A stretch of 64,000 nucleotides of DNA from an uncultured bacterium (lineage in GTDB: Bacteria; Bacillota; Clostridia; Oscillospirales; Oscillospiraceae), in NCBI GenBank assembly GCA_946548895.1, contig CAMNQF010000014.1:1-64000 (forward strand). Direction: 5' to 3'. Of the stretch, positions 58,976-64,000 are shown one piece after another (position 1 is the stretch's first letter; each line of letters begins with the position of its first letter). The translations under genes and the position numbers were made by a program. Below the pieces are notes generated by a model. That model saw nothing but the letters and a program-made list of their open reading frames with translations. It had not been told where the DNA came from and did no database searches.

Positions 58976-60329
58976 AAAGCTGGCCGTCCTGCTGGGCATC
59001 CTGCTGGCGGTTTCCGCCGCCGCCTTTGGCGCCGCCCGGTGGGAGGAGCGCAAAGAGCAGATTCAGAATTCCGGCGCGGTTATCCTGGAAGTGCCTGCCG
59101 AATCGGTGCAGCGCCTGTCCTGGGAATATCAATCCAATATCCTGTCTTTCCACCGGGATGGGACATGGCGCTATGACGGGGACGGGGCGTTTCCAGTAGA
59201 CCGTGAAAAAGTAGACGGCCTGCTGGGCCAGTTCCAGTCCTTCAGCGCGGCGTTCGTCATTGAGAACGTGGAGGATTACGGCCAGTACGGCCTGGACGCC
59301 CCCGTGTGCACCATCAGGCTGGAGGCGGATGGCGGGGCCTATGAGGTCAAGCTGGGGGACTATAGCAAAATGGATGCCCAGCGGTATGTGGACATCGGGG
59401 ACGGGAACGTCTACCTGGTGAAGGACGACCCGCTGGACTACTTTGACGCCGGACTCAGCGACATGATCCTGCATGATGAGGTGCCGGACTTTGGACAGGT
59501 GAACAGAATCGAGTTTTCCGGCGCGGCTGATTACGGCATTAGCTATGAGAAAGACGGCGGCGGCTCCTACCGGGACAGCGATGTGTACTACGCCTCACAC
59601 GGCGGGAACCAAGTCCCATTGGATACCACAAGAGTAACCAGCTATTTGAACGAGCTCGGCCACCTGAGCCTGACCAATTACGTCACTTACAGCGCAACGG
59701 AGGAGGAGCTTCAAGGCTATGGCCTGGACCGGCCGGAGCTCACGGTATCTGTCGAATACCAGGATGCGGGCGAAACCGCCCGGACCTTCGTGCTGAATCT
59801 CAGCCGGGACCCGGCGGAGCGGGACGGCGGCGAAGGGGGAACCGCCACAGCCTACGCCCGCGTAGGGGATTCACCCATCGTCTACCAGATATCCTCCGCC
59901 AGCTGCGCCGCCCTGATGGCCGCGTCCTATGACGACCTCCGCCACAGGGAGGCGCTCCCCGCCGATTTCGCGGATATTGCCCAGCTGGACATCGCCCTGG
60001 AAGACCAGACCTACACCCTGACCTCGGAGAAGAGGGGCGGCGCGCGCGCATTTTCCTATCTGGGAGAAGAGCTGGAGATAGCCCGGCTTCAAAACGCCCT
60101 TGTGGCTCTCAGCGCGGACAGCTTTACCGATGAGGCGCCCGGCCAGAAACAAGAGGTCAGCCTGACGGTTCACCTGGATCAAGGGGGCGAACCCACCGTC
60201 CAGATAGATTTGTACCGCTATGACGGCGCCCATTGCCTCGCCGTGGTGGACGGGGAACCGGCATCCCTGGTGGACCGTTCCGCCGTGGTGGATCTGATTG
60301 AGGCAGTTCATGCCATCGTGTTGAATTAG
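58962..60329 (+). CDS. DUF4340-domain protein
   Basis: N-terminal TM; LSWEYQSNILSFHRDGTWRYDGDGAFPVDREKVDGLLGQFQSFSAAFVIE...YGLDAPVCTIRLEADGG. Confidence 0.85.
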   Translation: MNRSKKLAVLLGILLAVSAAAFGAARWEERKEQIQNSGAVILEVPAESVQRLSWEYQSNILSFHRDGTWRYDGDGAFPVDREKVDGLLGQFQSFSAAFVIENVEDYGQYGLDAPVCTIRLEADGGAYEVKLGDYSKMDAQRYVDIGDGNVYLVKDDPLDYFDAGLSDMILHDEVPDFGQVNRIEFSGAADYGISYEKDGGGSYRDSDVYYASHGGNQVPLDTTRVTSYLNELGHLSLTNYVTYSATEEELQGYGLDRPELTVSVEYQDAGETARTFVLNLSRDPAERDGGEGGTATAYARVGDSPIVYQISSASCAALMAASYDDLRHREALPADFADIAQLDIALEDQTYTLTSEKRGGARAFSYLGEELEIARLQNALVALSADSFTDEAPGQKQEVSLTVHLDQGGEPTVQIDLYRYDGAHCLAVVDGEPASLVDRSAVVDLIEAVHAIVLN

Positions 60330-60424
60330 GGCCTCTACATCCCCCTTGACCCACGGGAAGGGTGGACGCGCTTTCATGGCCGCGGCCCGCCTGGGGATTC
60401 CCCGTTCTTTGGGGGAAATTACCC

Positions 60425-60453
60425 TTGATGTTTTAGGGAAATTTTGATAAAAT
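60425..60453 (+). promoter_or_regulatory. Sigma70-type promoter upstream of the aminotransferase pseudogene
   Basis: TTGATG - 17 nt - TAAAAT. Confidence 0.6.
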
Positions 60454-60570
60454 AACAATCATAAATTGGCCGGGTGTACGGACGAGGACTTTTCCCGAAA
60501 GATCAAAAGCTAGTTAAACGGTACGAGGAATTTTTTGACGGCAGTTCGGCTGTGTTGGGAGATAGGTTTT

Positions 60571-61308
60571 ATGGAACAAGTCGCAATTCCCCTGTCTGTG
60601 CCTAATTTCTGCGGCAAAGAGAGGACATATGTGGACGAGGCTATTGATACGGAGTGGGTGTCTACAGGCGGGGCCTTTATTGGGCAATTCGAAACCGAGA
60701 TGGCGAAAAAGATGGAGACTGCCTAGGCCTGCGCCTGCCAGTCCGGAACGGCGGGCCTGCATTTGTGCCTAAGGCATTTCGGCATTGGCGCCGGGGATAT
60801 CGTGCTGGTTCCCACACTGACCTTCATCGCAACGGTGAACGCCGTGATGTACCAGTCCGCCGAGCCGGTGTTCTTTGACTGCGATGAGCATATGTGCCTC
60901 AACCTGGATCAGGTCGAGGCGTATCTTTCCCATGAATGCCGCGTAGAGGGCGGGCGGACCGTTGAGAAAAGCTCCGGCAGAACGGTGAAAGCCGTTATCC
61001 CAGTCCATGTGTTCGGAGATCACTGTGATATGGTACATCTGATGCGGTTAGCTGAAGAATACCATCTTTTTGTGATTGAGGACGCGACGGAATCCCTGGG
61101 CGGGACATTTTCGCGGAGCCCATACACAGGCCGCCACACCGGAACCGTGGGCCATGCCGGCGTGTTTTCCTTCAACGGCAACAAGATTATCACCACCGGC
61201 GGAGGCGGCATGATCGTCTCCGCCGATGAGGCGGCGATTGCGCATATGCGAGATTATCAAAAACACCCTTTTATCAGGTACAGTGGATTTAAAAAAAGCA
61301 TTCTATGA
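60571..61308 (+). pseudogene. DegT/DnrJ/EryC1/StrS (LegC-like) aminotransferase: in-frame TAG and C-terminal truncation
   Basis: MEQVAIPLSVPNFCGKERTYVDEAIDTEWVSTGGAFIGQFETEMAKKMETA-TAG-ACACQSGTAGLHLCLRHFGIGAGDIVLVPTLTFIATVNAVMY... in one continuous frame; PLP Lys in FSFNGNKIITTGGGG; stops at 61308 after about 245 codons. Confidence 0.8.
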
Positions 61309-61487
61309 TATCCCGTTCGATTATTGACGCAAACCGGGAAATGAATGCCAGTGAAATAGGCGCGGCGGGCATACGGGCGAAAGCACGCCTGAAAGAGACC
61401 GGCCATAGGAGCGGGCCGGATGTCTGCCCGCCGCCCAAATTCCATCGTGGCGGGCACAATGGATCGAAAGGCACGGAGAAGCTTTCC

Positions 61488-62249
61488 ATGGACAACTACG
61501 AGAGGGCGCTGGAATTTTGGCGGCGCAAAATTATCGGCACAGACGGTGAACTGGCTGAGGCGTTGGACGGTTTCGGCATCGCTTTTGCGTACCACTCCGG
61601 GAAAATTGAGAATGACAGCGTAACTTACCGCGATGTCAGGGAGATTTTTGAGCGCGGCGGCGTTACCGCCTATACCGGCGGCCTGCGGACGCTGCTTGAG
61701 ATCCGTAACGCCAAAGAGGCCCACGAGATGCTTTTGCGTGCGTTTCGGGCAAAGCGCCCCCTGGACGAGGCGTTTATCAAGGAGCTGCACTTCTGCTTGA
61801 CCCAAAATACCTACGACGCGAGGCGCCGGCAGCTGGGAGAGCGGCCCGGCGAATACAAGCGCCACGACTATGTGACGGGCCGCGAGGAGGCCGGAGCCGC
61901 CCCGGAGGACGTGACGGACGAGATGGGGGAACTGCTGGAAGAATTGCGGGATGTGGCCGCGGAGCACGCGCTGACGGCAGCCGCATACTTCCATGCCAAA
62001 TTTGAGAACATTCACCCCTTCGCGGACGGCAATGGGCGAGCGGGCCGGGCGGCAATGAACTATCTGCTGGTGCTCCATGGGCACCCACCCGTCATTGTTC
62101 ACGAGGAGGACCGCGAGGAGTACTATGCCGCGCTGGAGGCATGGGATGCCCGGCAGGAACTGGCGCCGTTGTGCGGCTTTCTCAGGAGGCAGACGGAAAA
62201 GACGTGCCTCAGCATCGTGGACGGCACGAATATTGAACGCAACCTCTAG
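61488..62249 (+). CDS. Fic-family protein (AMP-transferase-like)
   Basis: HPFADGNGRAGR matches the Fic motif HPFx(D/E)GN(G/K)R; N-terminal inhibitory-type SGKIEN ((S/T)xxxE(G/N)). Likely start MDNYERALEF at 61488. Confidence 0.9.
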   Translation: MDNYERALEFWRRKIIGTDGELAEALDGFGIAFAYHSGKIENDSVTYRDVREIFERGGVTAYTGGLRTLLEIRNAKEAHEMLLRAFRAKRPLDEAFIKELHFCLTQNTYDARRRQLGERPGEYKRHDYVTGREEAGAAPEDVTDEMGELLEELRDVAAEHALTAAAYFHAKFENIHPFADGNGRAGRAAMNYLLVLHGHPPVIVHEEDREEYYAALEAWDARQELAPLCGFLRRQTEKTCLSIVDGTNIERNL

Positions 62250-62358
62250 CGTACGGGAGGAGGCATGGCGGCGGAGTGCCGTCCATGCCTCCTCTCATTG
62301 GTACTATCAAAAATTATGGTAAGCGTCAAATCAGCCGATTTTATGGTGTCAACAAAAA

Positions 62359-63357
62359 TCAAGAAAAATTTGGTATATCGGGCAGCTCAAAAAAATCATT
62401 GTATTTATCTTCCAAGCCCCCTTCCATTGCTGTCATTTGGGAAAGCTTTTCGCAGTATCGCTGTACTCTTTCATCATATTTAGGCTCGATAGACTTTATA
62501 TATGCAACATATCCTTTTATCTTCTCGTCCTGCAAATGATTGCCTAAAACAATAGATTGATATATCATGGCCCGAACTTGACGTTTCATTTCTTTTGGTG
62601 CCTTCACCAAGCCATCATTAATAGTAATGCCCAGTATCCGCTTGCGGCATTTCGGGGATAAAAACTGTGTCTTCCCTTGATTGATTTGATATCCTTCCTC
62701 CTCCAATATCTTTTGTACGGTTCTATATATTCCCCGCAACGTATCTCTGTTATCACATGAGAAGGTCAAATCATCAGCATACCGCGTATACACAATTTCT
62801 CTTTTGTTGCAATACGCGGCAATACGGTAGTCCAAATTGCGGCAAATCAAGTTTGCTAAACAAGCAGAGGTTACCGCTCCCTGAGGCAGTGAACCGTTAT
62901 ATGTGCAGATATTAGTAAGTAGATTTGCAGCACTGGAATTATATCCGATGCTTACAAAGAGACCATACACTTTTTTTCGAGGAATCGATGGGTAAAAGTG
63001 CCTGATATCTATTTTGAGAATATAAAGATTCCTCCTGTGCTTTTGCGCACATTGTGCCAATGGAGATCCCTTTCCCTTTGCAAACCCATAAGAATAGGGG
63101 GATACTTTCAATTTATATAGGATTTCACTAAGTACCCACCGCTGAACCACTTTTAAGGATTTGACTGGTGCACTGATTTCACGGCGAGTCCCATCTCGTT
63201 TAGGAATCTCATGCCTGCAATATTTTCGAGGCGACTCAGAAGCAAGCCAATACACAAGGTTCCGGCTTAACCGCAAGTGCTGTGCCAAATCGTCAAAATT
63301 CCTTATAGCCGGAAGCCCTAATGAGTCAATCATTACTTTACTCCCGTATTGTCCCAT
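62359..63357 (-). CDS. Retron-type reverse transcriptase
   Basis: LYILKIDIRHFYPSIPRKKV (RT motif A), SLPQGAVTSACLANLICRNLDYRI (motif B), IVYTRYADDLTFS (YADD, motif C), KTQFLSPKCRKRILGITINDGLVKAPKEMKRQVRAMI (retron C-terminal/VTG-region equivalent). Start set at ATG 63357, just after the a2 repeat. Confidence 0.9.
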   Translation of the reverse strand: MGQYGSKVMIDSLGLPAIRNFDDLAQHLRLSRNLVYWLASESPRKYCRHEIPKRDGTRREISAPVKSLKVVQRWVLSEILYKLKVSPYSYGFAKGKGSPLAQCAQKHRRNLYILKIDIRHFYPSIPRKKVYGLFVSIGYNSSAANLLTNICTYNGSLPQGAVTSACLANLICRNLDYRIAAYCNKREIVYTRYADDLTFSCDNRDTLRGIYRTVQKILEEEGYQINQGKTQFLSPKCRKRILGITINDGLVKAPKEMKRQVRAMIYQSIVLGNHLQDEKIKGYVAYIKSIEPKYDERVQRYCEKLSQMTAMEGGLEDKYNDFFELPDIPNFS

Positions 63358-63359
63358 GG

Positions 63360-63548
63360 ATAGCACCGCTCTCTTACCCAAAAATCAATTTGACGGGAAA
63401 ACAAGGGGAGAACTCCACACTGTGGAGTTGTCGCCTTAGTTTTCGCGCAACTCTGACAATGCAAAAGTGCTGAGGAAGACGAAGCATCTCCCGTAGGCAG
63501 GTATGTAGCAAGGCTGCACCCTGTAACGTCCTAAGAGAGCGGTGCTAT
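63360..63548 (-). ncRNA. Retron msr-msd non-coding RNA
   Basis: Bounded by perfect 17-bp inverted repeats a1 (minus: ATAGCACCGCTCTCTTA, 63548-63532) and a2 (TAAGAGAGCGGTGCTAT, 63376-63360); G directly after TTA at a1; internal hairpins including AACTCCAC-AGT-GTGGAGTT on a longer GAAAAC(T)AAGG/CCTTGTTTTC stem. Confidence 0.88.
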
Positions 63549-64000
63549 TCATTTCTTGCATTATACATGATTTTCATTCGAATGTCATTAAAAACTTTCG
63601 TTCGTTTTTTTAAGTACACATGAGACAGCAGCTCCATCACAAACCAATAGCCTCTTTCCGTCAACTGGTACTTTCCATCAGCCATTTTTACAATTTGTCC
63701 CTCTTTAAAGCACCGCCGAATTGCGGCATCATAAAAAATTTCGAATTGATCTATAGGGCCTCGTTCCTTTTCATACAATAACTTAATATGCTCAATCAAC
63801 TCTCCTGCACTCATTTCCTCTTGAAAATATAGAAAAATAAGCAGGAGATCCCGTTGGCCTGTTATAGTATCCAGCCTATTCCAGTATCTGTCAAACGATC
63901 CCCGCCATCCACCAACTACCTTTTTGATTTCTTTAACTGCTTTTGCGGTATCTCCTTGATTATAATAAACCACTCGGCGTTTATCTTTTGATTCAATATA
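63545..64000 (-). CDS. Retron accessory/effector candidate, C-terminal part only (truncated by window edge)
   Basis: The frame stays open to the window edge: YIESKDKRRVVYYNQGDTAKAVKEIKK...; the track Met at 63973 is a GTG, so the gene probably starts outside. C-terminal wHTH-like AAIRRCFKEGQIVKMADGKYQLTERGYWFVMEL. Its TAG lies in a1. Confidence 0.7.
   Translation of the reverse strand, partial: YIESKDKRRVVYYNQGDTAKAVKEIKKVVGGWRGSFDRYWNRLDTITGQRDLLLIFLYFQEEMSAGELIEHIKLLYEKERGPIDQFEIFYDAAIRRCFKEGQIVKMADGKYQLTERGYWFVMELLSHVYLKKRTKVFNDIRMKIMYNARNE

Noticed and set aside
60724-60726. Pyrrolysine or other amber recoding in the aminotransferase
   Set aside because: The same gene is also truncated at its C-terminus, so simple pseudogenisation is the better explanation.
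62359-63357. Group II intron or DGR reverse transcriptase
   Set aside because: No maturase/endonuclease domain, no intron domain V-like structure noticed, no template/variable repeat pair seen nearby; retron motifs and ncRNA fit.
63360-63548. Possible CRISPR repeat or transposon terminal inverted repeat
   Set aside because: Only one pair of repeats, with RT start and upstream ORF stop abutting it and msr/msd-like hairpins inside; retron a1/a2 explains it better.
1-64000. tRNA, rRNA or CRISPR arrays
   Set aside because: None recognised on either strand by reading; cannot be excluded without a dedicated scan.

Overview
The window reads as a GC-rich Firmicutes/Clostridia-type chromosome segment (inferred from gene content only). 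From left to right it contains five regions. (1) About 1-25 kb, minus strand: a surface or flagellar glycan locus with an almost complete CMP-pseudaminic acid pathway (pseB, pseC, pseG, pseI, pseF, a Pse-associated methylase, an LbH acyltransferase in place of pseH, and a PseA-type N-acetyl-sugar amidotransferase), plus radical SAM, asparagine synthase and glycosyltransferase genes, a NTP-transferase/aminotransferase fusion, a CysC-like kinase, a possible sulfotransferase, and a large flagellin. (2) About 25-36 kb: a type II restriction-modification pair, MATE, LysR, AraC, a giant GH2 protein and a tyrosine recombinase. (3) 36.3-48.8 kb: a Gram-positive-type Pel exopolysaccharide operon (SDR-PelD fusion, PelE, DUF2194/PelA-like, PelF, PelG) followed by CotH, VTC, DUF4956 and DUF4832 genes, with a clear promoter and terminator. 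(4) 48.9-60.3 kb: pstSCAB with an internally deleted phoU, a decayed second VTC/DUF4956/CotH set, a two-component system, and a Gld-like ABC exporter with DUF4340. (5) 60.4-64 kb: a broken DegT/LegC-type aminotransferase, a Fic protein, and a retron. The retron is the best candidate for an undescribed system. It has an RT with YADD, a roughly 189-nt msr-msd ncRNA bounded by a perfect 17-bp a1/a2 inverted repeat, and a co-directional upstream accessory ORF that I cannot assign to a family and that runs off the window edge. Several genes look inactivated (a WbqC-family gene, phoU, a VTC/DUF4956/CotH cluster, and a DegT aminotransferase). Family calls come from reading motifs by eye; no database search was run.
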